A stretch of 64,000 nt of DNA from the NCBI RefSeq assembly GCF_902506655.1, contig NZ_LR734808.1, forward strand, positions 2,602,501-2,666,500, in the 5' to 3' direction. Shown in pieces: positions 49,287 through 59,350 of the stretch. The DNA is from Marinoscillum sp. 108. Lineage in GTDB: Bacteria > Bacteroidota > Bacteroidia > Cytophagales > Cyclobacteriaceae. The position numbers were made by a program, and so were the translations under genes. Under the pieces are notes generated by a model. The model had not been told where the DNA came from and did not search any database. It was given only the letters and a program-made list of their open reading frames with translations. Each line of letters starts with the position of its first letter. Position 1 is the stretch's first letter.

Positions 49287-49751
49287 AATACTCTACGTAG
49301 TTGCAATTAAAAACATGAAGGATTTCTGCTGTTTGTTTGAGACTGTCTGGAATAACCAGAAAAAACTCTGTAGAATCTATTTTAAGCAGATCTTCACATA
49401 GTTTCATATACTCTGATTCATCGCCTGGGTCATCGTACAGATAGTAATTGTCACGGACCCATTGATAGTCCCGGATATCTAAGGATGTCAATTCCTCCAT
49501 TGGGATCAGTTTTCGATATGAATTGCCCTCATATATGCTATTCCCGAAGCAAAGATCAATACCAGTACCCATTTTAATGATGAAATAGTAGGCCTGAATT
49601 TCCTGGTCATCGATAGTATAAGAATCGGGATTCTGGACTTCATTGTAAATACTCTCAGGGTTAAAATGAATGAAAACAGAGTCGGGTTTAATCTGAGCGC
49701 GACTTGAATATGATATCAGTGTGAAAAAAGTAAAGCATTGATCGTTTTCAT
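49285..49751 (-). pseudogene. Secreted protein of unknown function, broken by a frameshift in a T-tract
   Basis: The 3' part reads as a 95-codon ORF (49285-49572), but the gene starts upstream. From the ATG at 49751 the frame reads MKTINALLF and then stops after a six-T run (plus-strand A run 49724-49729). One more T would restore a complete signal peptide (FFTLISYSSRAQ) and a continuous 155-aa protein. It would be close in length and sequence to the 157-aa neighbour at 49837. Shared blocks are GIDLCF, S.TEFFLV.PDS and AEI.HVFNCN. It may be a recent pseudogene, a phase-variable gene or a sequencing error. Confidence 0.75.
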
Positions 49752-49836
49752 AGGCAACTAATTACAACTATTTCAACCCTTGAGTAATTGCTCAATATTT
49801 TCTGACATAGGTACTAAGGTTGTCCATTGACTTTTC

Positions 49837-50310
49837 TCAATGATCATATTCCAGCACATGACTGGAGTTATTACAGTTAAACACATGCCATATTTCGGCT
49901 ATTTGTTGTGCGCTATCAGGAACCACCAGGAAGAAATCAGTACTCCCCCAATTGAGCTTTTCCAGCAAACGATCCATACCCATGTCTTGATACAACCACC
50001 AGTAGTCCCTTACCTCTAAATTTACTATGGAATCGAGTGGCAGTTTGTTTTTATAAATGCTCTCAGGGTAGTAGTTGTTGGTGAAACAAAGATCGATTCC
50101 CAGCGCCATTGGGATAAAATACTGAATGCCCAGATTTCCTTCGATGAGGCTCCTTTCAGAAATAAAGTATCGGGTACTGTCGGGTACAAAATAAATGTAG
50201 ATCGAATCCTGTATAGGATTGAGGAAGTTGTAATAGTCACTGTCCTGACAGAAGCTACGAAAGCAGGCTGCTGATAAGAGCAGTGACAAAATGATCGTTT
50301 TTACTTGCAT
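49837..50310 (-). CDS. Secreted protein of unknown function, intact paralogue
   Basis: The 157-aa protein has a signal peptide (MQVKTIILSLLLSAACFRSFCQ). The mature part is Tyr- and Asp-rich and contains PIQDSIYIYFVPDST, GIDLCFTNNYYPESIY and STDFFLVVPDSAQQIAEIWH. The related frameshifted copy lies 85 bp downstream on the same strand, so these are tandem duplicates that have since diverged strongly. I do not recognise a family or catalytic motif. The surrounding DNA is richer in AT than the ABC transporter genes next to it. Confidence 0.75.
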   Translation of the reverse strand: MQVKTIILSLLLSAACFRSFCQDSDYYNFLNPIQDSIYIYFVPDSTRYFISERSLIEGNLGIQYFIPMALGIDLCFTNNYYPESIYKNKLPLDSIVNLEVRDYWWLYQDMGMDRLLEKLNWGSTDFFLVVPDSAQQIAEIWHVFNCNNSSHVLEYDH

Positions 50311-50344
50311 GGTTTTTTAAACGCCATTTTACTAACCCACGGCA

Positions 50345-50704
50345 TCACCGATCCAAATTGAGCAGCGAATCTGTCTTTATATTAAGATAAACCCAGATAT
50401 TGTCAATGCCATTGTTGTCACTGAAGTGGGATTTTACGACTTCATTATAACAATCCAACGAACTTTGATGACTTGCGTGTGCCAACCTTATGCCCATGCT
50501 TCGGGCCAATGAGTCAATCTTAATGTGAAACTGACTGTTATTGCGAAAATCACCAAAATGGAAATAATTAATTGTATCTCCTTTTAATTCTTCTTTCGCC
50601 AATTCCCGTGCAATAGCGCATGTAGGGTACTTAATGAGTGCGGGTGTTTGGCACATTGATTCAAAAGATACCAGAACAAATAATGTTAAAATGACTCTGT
50701 TCAT
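50345..50704 (-). CDS. Small secreted protein of unknown function
   Basis: With the start at the ATG at 50704 this is a 119-aa protein whose N-terminus is a signal peptide (NRVILTLFVLVSFESMCQ). A longer ORF start at 50764 would place 20 charged residues before the signal and is less likely. The mature part has two cysteines (YPTCAIARELAKEEL and SSLDCYNEVVKSHF) that could form a disulfide. No family is recognised. It lies 34 nt upstream of the paralogue pair on the same strand. Confidence 0.65.
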   Translation of the reverse strand: MNRVILTLFVLVSFESMCQTPALIKYPTCAIARELAKEELKGDTINYFHFGDFRNNSQFHIKIDSLARSMGIRLAHASHQSSLDCYNEVVKSHFSDNNGIDNIWVYLNIKTDSLLNLDR

Positions 50705-50859
50705 TGCACTTGCATTCCTCGTTGGATTGGGTTTTATGAATGTTTTTATAATTCGTCTTTTCAATCCGCGGCGGAATTGGAAGTGGCCATATTTAAAGAA
50801 TCCGTGATAGAGATCTTGGCTGCAGGCGAAAACTCATCCTTTAGTGGCCCGTATGGGGT

Positions 50860-51527
50860 TCAAAATTTTGTGTTTTTATTAAGCTCCTTTATTTTCCATA
50901 ATCGGATGGGGATGAATTTCCTTTTGTTCTTGTCCCGATCAATAAAATCAGAACCCAAGAGGGTAGTTTGACTAAAATATAGATCGTCATTTAAGAGAGC
51001 CAATGTTGAAATTTTGAATTCCTTTCCGATGCTCTTTTCATCAATAAAAAGAGCATCATTGGATACGTGAATGTCTCCCTCAGAGCCAGATACGATTGAG
51101 AAGTTTAATGCATTATCCATACGACTCTCATCATACAACCAATCAATTGTGAGTCACGAAATGTGATTTTCTCATTCTCGAAAAGCCATTCGGCACCTTC
51201 GAGAATGAATTCGGAGTTAGATTTTTCCCTTTTGATTTTTCGTTTCTTTAAGAAGTAGGTGCTTCTTGACTTTTCATAATAGGAATAATTAAAGTCCCCA
51301 TTCAGGTGACACTGGTTCATGAATTCACGATTTAAGTCAGAAGCTGAAATTGGGTTGATTTTTATTGAAAGTCCATCATAGGAAGTGTGGCTCGACTGTG
51401 GAATCAGTTTCAGTTGAACATTATAGCCGCTTTCCTGAATTTCAATTTTTTTGATTTTACGTTGAGAATTGGCATCTGTACCAAAAGCAAAAAATGCGAT
51501 TAAAACTGCTGCTTTAAAAAAATTCAT
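50860..51527 (-). pseudogene. Secreted protein of unknown function, probably frameshifted
   Basis: Two minus-strand ORFs overlap by 34 bp in different frames. The first (51105-51527, 140 codons) begins with a signal peptide (KAAVLIAFFAFGTDANSQ) and runs to FRDSQLIG. The second (50860-51138, 92 codons) starts without an ATG and has the same style of sequence. One added T in ggttg near 51132 would join them as SQLIG-LYDESRMDNA into a single protein of about 220 aa. A deletion of one base is therefore the simplest account. The family is not recognised. Confidence 0.6.
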
Positions 51528-51688
51528 TTTGAACCTCCAATCATAGTCTTCAATTATTTCTCAAAATACGGCAATTCTATTGATCAACCAATATTTATCT
51601 TTCGTACACTGGTTTTTCCCTGGCTTCGTGTTTGCTCAATGAACTGTATTTCACACACTTCTTTGCAAAAAAGACTTTCCTTCCCTGC

Positions 51689-51696
51689 TAAATTTG
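51689..51696 (+). promoter_or_regulatory. Predicted -7 element of the histidine kinase gene
   Basis: TAAATTTG matches TAnnTTTG exactly, with a TTTG about 23 bp upstream. The predicted transcript starts near 51703 and includes the mini-ORF at 51717-51743. Confidence 0.55.
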
Positions 51697-51716
51697 ATTT
51701 TCTGCTAAATTACCGA

Positions 51717-51743
51717 ATGGAACAACCTCGTTTCTGGCAGTGA
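51717..51743 (+). CDS. Candidate 8-codon leader ORF overlapping the kinase start
   Basis: ATG at 51717 opens a frame MEQPRFWQ and stops at TGA 51741-51743. That TGA overlaps the GTG start of the kinase at 51740 by two bases. It could couple kinase translation to reading of the leader, or be the original kinase start separated by a one-base indel. There is no independent evidence that it is translated. Confidence 0.3.
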   Translation: MEQPRFWQ

Positions 51744-52954
51744 GTGCATACCGAGAAGAACCTACCATCAGTCTTTATTCCAATCGCTCCAGCTTCAAGT
51801 GGGTGGTGCTGGGTGTGGCCCTGATCATCAGTGCCGGGTCCATCGTCTATACCAATGAGCTGGTGAAGCAAATCCGCGACCGGGAGCGGAAGCAGATAGA
51901 CCTCTATGCCAGTACACTAGAGTACCTGGCCAATGAAAATGATGCGCCCAACCTCATCTTCGTCATGGAGGAGATTATCCAGGCCAACAACACCATCCCC
52001 GTGATTCTCACTGATGAGTTTGGCAAGCCGGAGCACTACCGCAATATCCCGGCAGCAGACAAAATAGACAATGACCGGGTCCGGAAGCGGTTTCTCCTCA
52101 ATGAGATCAAGGACATGATGACGGAGCGGGAGCCCATCATGGTCACCCTGACCGATGACAACAACCAGATCTATGGTTACAAGAACATTTACTACCGCAA
52201 TTCATTCCTGCTCACGCAGCTGAAGTATTATCCCTATGTGCAGTTGTCCATCATCGCCATCTTTGGGCTCATCATCTTCGCGGTGTTCAACTACTCGCGT
52301 ACCGCAGAGCAAAACCGGGTGTGGGTGGGTCTGGCCAAAGAAACTGCTCATCAGCTGGGTACTCCTTTGTCTTCCCTGATCGCCTGGGTGGAGTATTTCA
52401 AGGAGACCTTCCCCGATCAGAAAGATGTATTTATAGAGCTGCAAAAGGATGTGGATCGGCTGGAGATGATCACCGAGCGCTTTTCGAATATCGGGAGTGT
52501 GCCGCAGTTGCGTCAGGAGCGGGTCTTTGATCTGGTGTCTGAGGTGGTGAAGTACCTGGAAAAAAGAATATCTACCAAAGTGAGCATGACGGTGCAGGCC
52601 TTCCCCAATGAGGAGATCACCTGTAGCATCAACCGGCCGCTGTTTGCCTGGGTGGTGGAGAATATTGTCAAAAACGCCGTGGACGCCATGGTGGGCAAAG
52701 GTGCCATTACCATCAAAATCATGAAAGTGAGTGACGGCAGGGTGGCCGTGGACATTTCCGATACCGGAAAAGGAATCGCGAAAAATCGCCTCACGCAGGT
52801 TTTCAAACCCGGGTACACCACCAAGAAGAGAGGCTGGGGGCTGGGACTGGCACTCACCAAGCGAATTGTAGAGAATTACCATGGTGGAAGGATTTTTGTG
52901 AAGGACTCTGAGCTCAATAAAGGGACTACCTTCAGAATATTACTGAAATCGTGA
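51740..52954 (+). CDS. Sensor histidine kinase
   Basis: The 404-aa membrane kinase has two hydrophobic helices: about 20-40 and 160-180. Between them is an extracytoplasmic sensing loop of about 120 residues. The H-box ETAHQLGTPLSSLIAW carries the phosphorylated His, followed by a dimerisation helix and an HATPase_c domain with N box ENIVKNAVDAM, G1 DISDTGKGIA and G2 GWGLGLALTKRIV. No response regulator is adjacent, so its partner is unknown. The GTG start is the first after the mini-ORF. It is transcribed away from the accessory island. Confidence 0.9.
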   Translation: MSAYREEPTISLYSNRSSFKWVVLGVALIISAGSIVYTNELVKQIRDRERKQIDLYASTLEYLANENDAPNLIFVMEEIIQANNTIPVILTDEFGKPEHYRNIPAADKIDNDRVRKRFLLNEIKDMMTEREPIMVTLTDDNNQIYGYKNIYYRNSFLLTQLKYYPYVQLSIIAIFGLIIFAVFNYSRTAEQNRVWVGLAKETAHQLGTPLSSLIAWVEYFKETFPDQKDVFIELQKDVDRLEMITERFSNIGSVPQLRQERVFDLVSEVVKYLEKRISTKVSMTVQAFPNEEITCSINRPLFAWVVENIVKNAVDAMVGKGAITIKIMKVSDGRVAVDISDTGKGIAKNRLTQVFKPGYTTKKRGWGLGLALTKRIVENYHGGRIFVKDSELNKGTTFRILLKS

Positions 52955-53042
52955 GCAGTTTTCGACTACCTGCTTTTTCTCTTAACCAATTTTAGATTAA
53001 TTTCGCACTCGATTCGAGATACGCTTATTTAAATCAAATTGA

Positions 53043-54554
<1,512 letters not shown>

Positions 54555-54558
54555 GCGC

Positions 54559-54819
54559 ATGTTTTTAGAAATAGTAACTCCAGACGAAAAGGTATTTGAA
54601 GGGGAAGTAGAAAGTGCTACTTTTCCGGGAAGCGACGGGTCATTTCAGGTGTTGAGTGATCATGCCGCTATGATTTCCACCTTGGGAGATGGGGACATCA
54701 AATTTACCAGAGAGGTCAACAAGAAGCCTGAGGAAACACACATCGCTGTAAGTGGCGGAGTGGTAGAAGTACTCAACAATAAGGTGACCGTACTGGCTGA
54801 GAAGATCATCAAGGAGTAA
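54559..54819 (+). CDS. atpC: ATP synthase F1 subunit epsilon (short form)
   Basis: The 86-aa protein is the beta-sandwich half of AtpC: MFLEIVTPDEKVFEGEVES, then GSFQVLSDHAAMISTLGDG. The C-terminal helical hairpin that regulates E. coli ATP synthase is absent, which is usual for Bacteroidota and likely reduces this form of inhibition. It follows atpD by 4 nt and is ended by a strong terminator. Confidence 0.95.
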   Translation: MFLEIVTPDEKVFEGEVESATFPGSDGSFQVLSDHAAMISTLGDGDIKFTREVNKKPEETHIAVSGGVVEVLNNKVTVLAEKIIKE

Positions 54820-54840
54820 TCCTTAGATATATGAAAATAG

Positions 54841-54869
54841 AAAAGGGAGCATGAGCTCCCTTTTTTTAT
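54841..54869 (+). terminator. Rho-independent terminator after atpC
   Basis: The stem aaagggagc pairs with gctcccttt around a 4-nt loop and is followed by T residues, about 20 nt after the atpC stop codon. Confidence 0.93.
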
Positions 54870-54920
54870 TTTAGACCTCCAGTAGGATTCAAGAAATAGG
54901 ATCAAGATCCACCCTTACCT

Positions 54921-57380
54921 TTACTCCTCCTTCAGATAATCCACCGGATTCATTCGGGAGGCTTTGAGGGTCTGAAAGCTCATGGTGATGACCGCAATTA
55001 GCAACATGAGCACGCCAGAGGCTACCAAGGTAAATACCGAAATAGTGGTGCGCATAGGGAAGCTCTCCAGCCATTGAGCCATCAGGTACCAGCTGAGTGG
55101 TGTAGCGATCACAAAACCAATCAGCAGCAGCCTGCCGAAGTTGCCCGAAAGGAGTATCCAGATGTTGGTAACCGAGGCACCGAGGACTTTTCTGATCCCG
55201 ATCTCCTTGTTGCGTTTCTCTATCACAAAAGCGACCAAACCGATCAGTCCCAGGCAGGCAATAAATATGGCCAGGGAAGCCAGGGCTTTCAGGATGTGGC
55301 TAAACCGAATGGTTTCCTTGAAGAACTGGAGAAATTCCTGATCCATAAAGGTGTAGTCAAAAGGTGCAGATGACTGAATGAGGTTCCAGTTGGATTCAAA
55401 GTCTGATAATAAGTCCATGGTCTCATCTGCGGTGAGGTCTCTCACCAGGCTCACCGTAAGCTCTGTAGAGGGATCTCTGAAGATAGGTGCGCTGGCGTCG
55501 AAAATGGCCGTAGGATAAATCTGATCAGAAAGGTTGCTGTTGAAATCGCGGACAATGCCAATGATCTTATAGTCCACCTCATTGTAAGTGATGGGTTGAT
55601 TCAGCGCATCCTCAGGGGTGTCAAACCCAAAGGATTTGGTCAGGGATTCATTGACGATGATGTGATGTGTTTCGGTGAACTCACGTGAGAAGTTTCTGCC
55701 CATCATGAGACTGAGTCCGTACACCTCCAGAAAGTGCTCGTCGCTGGTCAGGTAGTTGACGGAGATGTTTCTTTGCTCCTCTCCGTTCCGCACAAAGTTG
55801 TCAAAATCAAAGATCATGGGTGGGGTATCGGAGGAGTGTGAGACACGCTCCACCAGTGGGTGCTGCAATAGCATGTTTTCGTAAGCCTCCACTGAGGTGC
55901 CCAGTCGCTCGGCATGCTCAATGATGATTTTGTTTTCCCGATCGAAACCCAGGTCAGCGTTTTTCCAGAACTCTACCTGGTCCCGCACGATCAGCGTGCA
56001 GGTGATCATGGCGATGGAGATGGCAAACTGAGCAGTCACCAATGTATTTCTTGTGCGGGTACCACCGAGTCCCTGCATGTTTTTGCCTTTGAGTACCAGT
56101 GCGGGCCTGAATGAAGACAGATAAAAGGCAGGATAGAGTCCACTTAACAGACCGATCACCAGCGTGAGCACGAAGAGGACGAGAATAAAATCCGGGGAGA
56201 ATAACTGGGTAATGGAAATGCTTTTTGCGGTGATGCCATTGAAGGCAGGCAGGAGAAACTCTACCAGAAACAAAGAGACGATCACCGCGCCTATCACGTA
56301 AATGAATGACTCTACCAGAAACTGAACAATCAACTGTTTTCTTGCCGAGCCGATGACTTTTCTTATTCCCACTTCCTTGGCTCTGGTGGTGGCCTTTGCG
56401 GTGGATAGGTTCACAAAATTGATCATGGACAGGGTGAGGATGAGCCCGGCGATCAACCACAGTATATAGAGGGTATTGATGTCTGAGACTTCATTTAACC
56501 TGGAATACACGTGCGTGGAGCGCAGGTGAGTATCCAGAAAGGGCTGGATGTAGAGGTTCCATTCCTCGCCAGAGGCCAGAAACTCCTCATAGCTGATCCC
56601 TCTGTACTTTTGTAGAAAAGCCTCCAGGTATTTGCCGGGCACGGCTGCCACTTTCTGAGCCACCACGCCTGGGTCTGCATCTGCCCGGAGTAGCCCAAAG
56701 GTCACAAAGGTGGTCCACATCCAGGAGTCATCCGATTTTTTAACCCTGGGGAAGGACGACATGGAGAGGAGGAAGTCAAACTGAATGTGAGAATTGGCAG
56801 GAACATCCGCTGCCACACCCGTGATCAGGTAAGACTGCTTATTGGGTTGCTCGCCGAGTTCTAGCTGCTTGCCAAGGGCGTTTTCATTACCAAAGTATTT
56901 CTGAGCCATGCTGGCTGTCAGCACAATGCTCTTAGGGTTGATGAGGGCAGTCTTTGGGTTACCCTGGAGCAGCGGGAAGGTAAAGATTTCCAGAAAATTG
57001 GAGTCCACGGCCAAAAGGTGCTCTTCTTCGAAGACCTGTGGCTCACCCAGAGCATTGCTATGTGAGATCAAAAAATTACCCGGTGTGTGCACGCGGGTCA
57101 TGCTTTCAAACTCTGGCACCTCGCGCCAGAGCGCGCCCATCACCGCAGGGCCGGTGGAACCGAAAAGGGCATCGTCATCACCCCAGATAAAGGTCTGATT
57201 GATCCTATAAATCCGATCTCCCTGCTCATGAAATTGATCAAAGCTGAGCTCCTCATTGGAGTAAAGCCATACGAATATGCAGGACATCAGGCCGATGGAG
57301 AGCCCCAGGATATGGAGTAGGGTGAGAGAGCGCTGTCTTTTCACTCGTCTGAGTGCAATAGTAAGCAGGTTGCGGATCAT
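54921..57380 (-). CDS. FtsX-like ABC transporter permease (large two-domain form)
   Basis: The 819-aa protein has an N-terminal helix (about 20-41), a MacB-type periplasmic domain, three helices with the FtsX signature RAKEVGIRKVIGSARKQLI at about 340, then a second periplasmic domain. A final three-helix FtsX domain follows, with RNKEIGIRKVLGASVTNIW. This duplicated design is typical of the many MacB-like permeases of Cytophagales. No ATPase gene is adjacent, so the ATP-binding partner is elsewhere. The substrate is unknown. It is convergent with atpDC. Confidence 0.92.
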   Translation of the reverse strand: MIRNLLTIALRRVKRQRSLTLLHILGLSIGLMSCIFVWLYSNEELSFDQFHEQGDRIYRINQTFIWGDDDALFGSTGPAVMGALWREVPEFESMTRVHTPGNFLISHSNALGEPQVFEEEHLLAVDSNFLEIFTFPLLQGNPKTALINPKSIVLTASMAQKYFGNENALGKQLELGEQPNKQSYLITGVAADVPANSHIQFDFLLSMSSFPRVKKSDDSWMWTTFVTFGLLRADADPGVVAQKVAAVPGKYLEAFLQKYRGISYEEFLASGEEWNLYIQPFLDTHLRSTHVYSRLNEVSDINTLYILWLIAGLILTLSMINFVNLSTAKATTRAKEVGIRKVIGSARKQLIVQFLVESFIYVIGAVIVSLFLVEFLLPAFNGITAKSISITQLFSPDFILVLFVLTLVIGLLSGLYPAFYLSSFRPALVLKGKNMQGLGGTRTRNTLVTAQFAISIAMITCTLIVRDQVEFWKNADLGFDRENKIIIEHAERLGTSVEAYENMLLQHPLVERVSHSSDTPPMIFDFDNFVRNGEEQRNISVNYLTSDEHFLEVYGLSLMMGRNFSREFTETHHIIVNESLTKSFGFDTPEDALNQPITYNEVDYKIIGIVRDFNSNLSDQIYPTAIFDASAPIFRDPSTELTVSLVRDLTADETMDLLSDFESNWNLIQSSAPFDYTFMDQEFLQFFKETIRFSHILKALASLAIFIACLGLIGLVAFVIEKRNKEIGIRKVLGASVTNIWILLSGNFGRLLLIGFVIATPLSWYLMAQWLESFPMRTTISVFTLVASGVLMLLIAVITMSFQTLKASRMNPVDYLKEE

Positions 57381-57772
57381 AGGTTGTTCGGTTTGTGGCT
57401 ATTGGTGCCAAATGCTTGCCAGAAAGGGTAAGTTATTGAAAATAAGCAGATTGCTTTTTACCTGTACCTCAAAAATGGTCGGTGACGGACACTCTCTGTT
57501 CGCTCCTGACTGTGTAGTCACTCGGAAAAACCACACCGTTGCGTGTTTCACGCAAAGTTTAAAATACGGATATCACTCTAATATAACGGAATGCTATTGA
57601 GCAAATTTGTATAGCCATAAAACTAAAGAATGAAATGAAAACTTAAATCCAACAGATGACGAATGCCTGAATGTCTCCCACTGCCAGATTACAGCTATGA
57701 TCTGACAGCCAACTCACCGGGAGGGTCAAGGGCTAAACGTCATCTTAACACTCACAAATTAATATTAAGAAC
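57381..57772. other. Intergenic region between the permease and the first SiaC-like gene
   Basis: This 392-bp region contains the divergent control area. The first 190 bp must hold the minus-strand permease promoter, for which I see no exact TAnnTTTG match. The 57575-57614 stretch is the promoter-like block of the SiaC-like gene, followed by a 150-nt leader (57615-57772). An inverted repeat gtgtttcac near 57544 is also visible. No ORF or RNA gene is recognised. Confidence 0.6.
57575..57614 (+). promoter_or_regulatory. Promoter-like block, SiaC-like copy A
   Basis: This 40-bp block aligns without gaps to blocks before copies B and C (about 29 of 40 identical to C). It has CTCTAATAT near its start and a -7-like CAAATTTG at 57602-57609, followed by TATAG. 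The same spacing in all three copies points to shared regulation. Confidence 0.6.
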
Positions 57773-58201
57773 ATGATTACTCACTACGCTACAGACACCA
57801 CTCACCTCCATGGGTTTATTCCCAAATGGACCTCAAACCTGATGCTGGATTCCACAGGGGCCACTCCCTTTGTCAGCTATGATAAGGAGACAAAATTCCT
57901 GATTATCAAGGGACATGCCAGCGATCCTCATATACAGGAGTTTTTTGATCCTATCTTCTCGGCTGTAAAAAGAGATACTGTTGACTCCAAAAACCTGAGG
58001 GTCTACTTCTACTTCAAGTCGATGAACACGGGTACGGTAAGGGTTTTATTTGACCTGTTCAAATATTTGCGGGTGCGAGTGGCAGCAGGCACCAAAGTAC
58101 AGGTGGTTTGGGGTGCTGATGCCTGTGATCATGAAATGATGGAAACCGGGCGCGAGCTCTCAGAGCTATATGATTTGAATTTCAGATATTTGGCAGCCTA
58201 G
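57773..58201 (+). CDS. DUF1987/SiaC-family regulatory phosphoprotein, copy A
   Basis: The 142-aa soluble protein shows the DUF1987 (SiaC) plan: TPFVSYDKETKFLIIKG strand pair, the strand NLRVYFYFKSMNTGTVRVLFDLFKYL, then TKVQVVWGADACDHEMMETGRELSEL. In SiaC a Thr in the conserved NTS loop is phosphorylated by SiaB and dephosphorylated by SiaA, and unphosphorylated SiaC activates a diguanylate cyclase. Here the equivalent loop is NTGT at residues 85-88, with Thr86 or Thr88 as candidate. No siaA, siaB or siaD homologue is nearby. A terminator follows. Confidence 0.85.
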   Translation: MITHYATDTTHLHGFIPKWTSNLMLDSTGATPFVSYDKETKFLIIKGHASDPHIQEFFDPIFSAVKRDTVDSKNLRVYFYFKSMNTGTVRVLFDLFKYLRVRVAAGTKVQVVWGADACDHEMMETGRELSELYDLNFRYLAA

Positions 58202-58230
58202 GCGGTTAGGAAATTGGCGGCCAACAGGTG

Positions 58231-58261
58231 AAAGGTGACTCGGGATGGGTCACCTTTTTTT
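58231..58261 (+). terminator. Rho-independent terminator after copy A
   Basis: The stem aaggtgac pairs with gtcacctt around a loop and is followed by at least seven T residues, about 30 nt after the copy A stop codon. Each SiaC-like copy is thus its own transcription unit. Confidence 0.88.
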
Positions 58262-58526
58262 GTGTCTTTTAGAAAAAATCCTGCTAAACCGTTGCTCTGG
58301 AGATCGCCCAGTGCGTGATTCACAGAGTGACTCTACGCATATCTGACTCGAGCGGATCGCACTGTCCGAAATGCGCATAAAAGCTATTCCAATAGATCAT
58401 AGGCCTTATTTTCACCAGATTGAAAAGGGTTTTTCCTCCCTGTTGACTGATGGCATATTGCGGATATCCGCAGAGATGGAAGGAGAATGTTGCGCAAATC
58501 ACCCATTTTATCTAAATACTTGATTC
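58262..58526. other. Spacer between copies A and B
   Basis: No gene is recognised in these 265 bp. Parts resemble the spacer before copy C (59099-59350): both have taaaccgtt, a ttcacrgag-like stretch and aggcc-ttatttt in the same order. This suggests the duplication included whole spacers that have since decayed. An inverted repeat gcggatatccgc lies near 58459. Confidence 0.5.
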
Positions 58527-58566
58527 CCTCTTATATGGGGTCAGCAGGTATGGCATCTTTGTATTG
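58527..58566 (+). promoter_or_regulatory. Promoter-like block, SiaC-like copy B
   Basis: The 40-bp block has cctcttatat at its start and tggcatctttgtat at its end, the same as before copy C with equal spacing. The -7-like element is CATCTTTG (58554-58561), one mismatch from TAnnTTTG. The ATG at 58601 would lie about 33 nt after the start point. Confidence 0.65.
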
Positions 58567-58600
58567 TAGTTATTTGATAAGCACCCTAAAATTAAGAGCC

Positions 58601-59035
58601 ATGACAGTAAATCAGCATTCCTCTCGACCTTACAACCTTGACAGTCTTTCACTCATGGTGTCTCACTTCGGAACACGGGTGATAGAGCCTACTCCCAAAA
58701 CACCTTTCGTTTGTTATGATGAGTTCAACCAGGTGTTGATGGTGAAGGGAAATTCGACAAACCCGGATATGCAGAAGTTTTATCATGAGATACTGACTGA
58801 TGTGAAAGCCAACCTGGAGGAGACCGACCAACTGACCGTGAGCTTTTACTTTCAAAACATTAATACGAGTACGGCCAAAGTACTCTTTGATTTTTTCAAA
58901 TACCTGAGAAGTATGCGCGCTGTGGGTAAGCGTATACACGTCATCTGGAGTGCCGAAGCTGATAATGAGATGATGGAGACAGGTAGAGACTTTGCGGAGA
59001 TTTATGACATGGATTTTCACTACCTGGCTGCCTAA
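58601..59035 (+). CDS. DUF1987/SiaC-family regulatory phosphoprotein, copy B
   Basis: From the ATG at 58601 the protein is 144 aa. A longer in-frame reading from 58487 would run across the promoter block, so it is rejected. It shows the family plan: TPFVCYDEFNQVLMVKG, SFYFQNINTSTAKVLFDFFKYL, with NTST at residues 88-91, and the C-terminal EMMETGRDFAEIYDMDFHYLAA. Its N-terminal 25 residues differ from copies A and C. The candidate phospho-acceptors are Thr89 and Thr91. A terminator follows. Confidence 0.85.
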   Translation: MTVNQHSSRPYNLDSLSLMVSHFGTRVIEPTPKTPFVCYDEFNQVLMVKGNSTNPDMQKFYHEILTDVKANLEETDQLTVSFYFQNINTSTAKVLFDFFKYLRSMRAVGKRIHVIWSAEADNEMMETGRDFAEIYDMDFHYLAA

Positions 59036-59066
59036 GCAATAACAACCAGTTAATAGACCAACCAGC

Positions 59067-59098
59067 AAGGTGGTTCCTCTCAGGGGCCACTTTTTTTA
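59067..59098 (+). terminator. Rho-independent terminator after copy B
   Basis: The stem gtggttcc pairs with ggggccac (with two G-U pairs) around a tctca loop and is followed by seven T residues. It lies about 35 nt after the copy B stop codon. Confidence 0.85.
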
Positions 59099-59350
59099 TG
59101 CATTTTGGCCAATAGTCACCATTAAACCGTTTGATGGGAAGAGGGCTGCCTACGTAATTCACGGAGAAGAAATCCAACGATGCTCCTTTGTGCCCACTTT
59201 CCCATAAAGGCCCTTATTTTGACTATAATGGCCGATTTATGTACCAAATTGAGATTGAGCACTGAATTAATTTGATCCTGAATAGGTGCTGTCCGCCTGT
59301 CGAAAGTGAGCGCCTACGCAAAACACCTATTTTTCCCAATTGGTGGTTTC
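59099..59350. other. Spacer between copies B and C
   Basis: No gene is recognised in these 252 bp. The sequence shares scattered blocks with the A-B spacer (58262-58526), as expected if each duplication unit included its upstream DNA. An RNA or extra regulatory site cannot be excluded. Confidence 0.45.

Noticed and set aside
57381-57560. Possible tRNA or small RNA gene upstream of the permease
   Set aside because: No cloverleaf, conserved T-loop sequence or terminator is visible.
58487-58600. Longer N-terminus for SiaC-like copy B
   Set aside because: The extension would be coded from inside the promoter block shared with the other copies, and the family does not need it.
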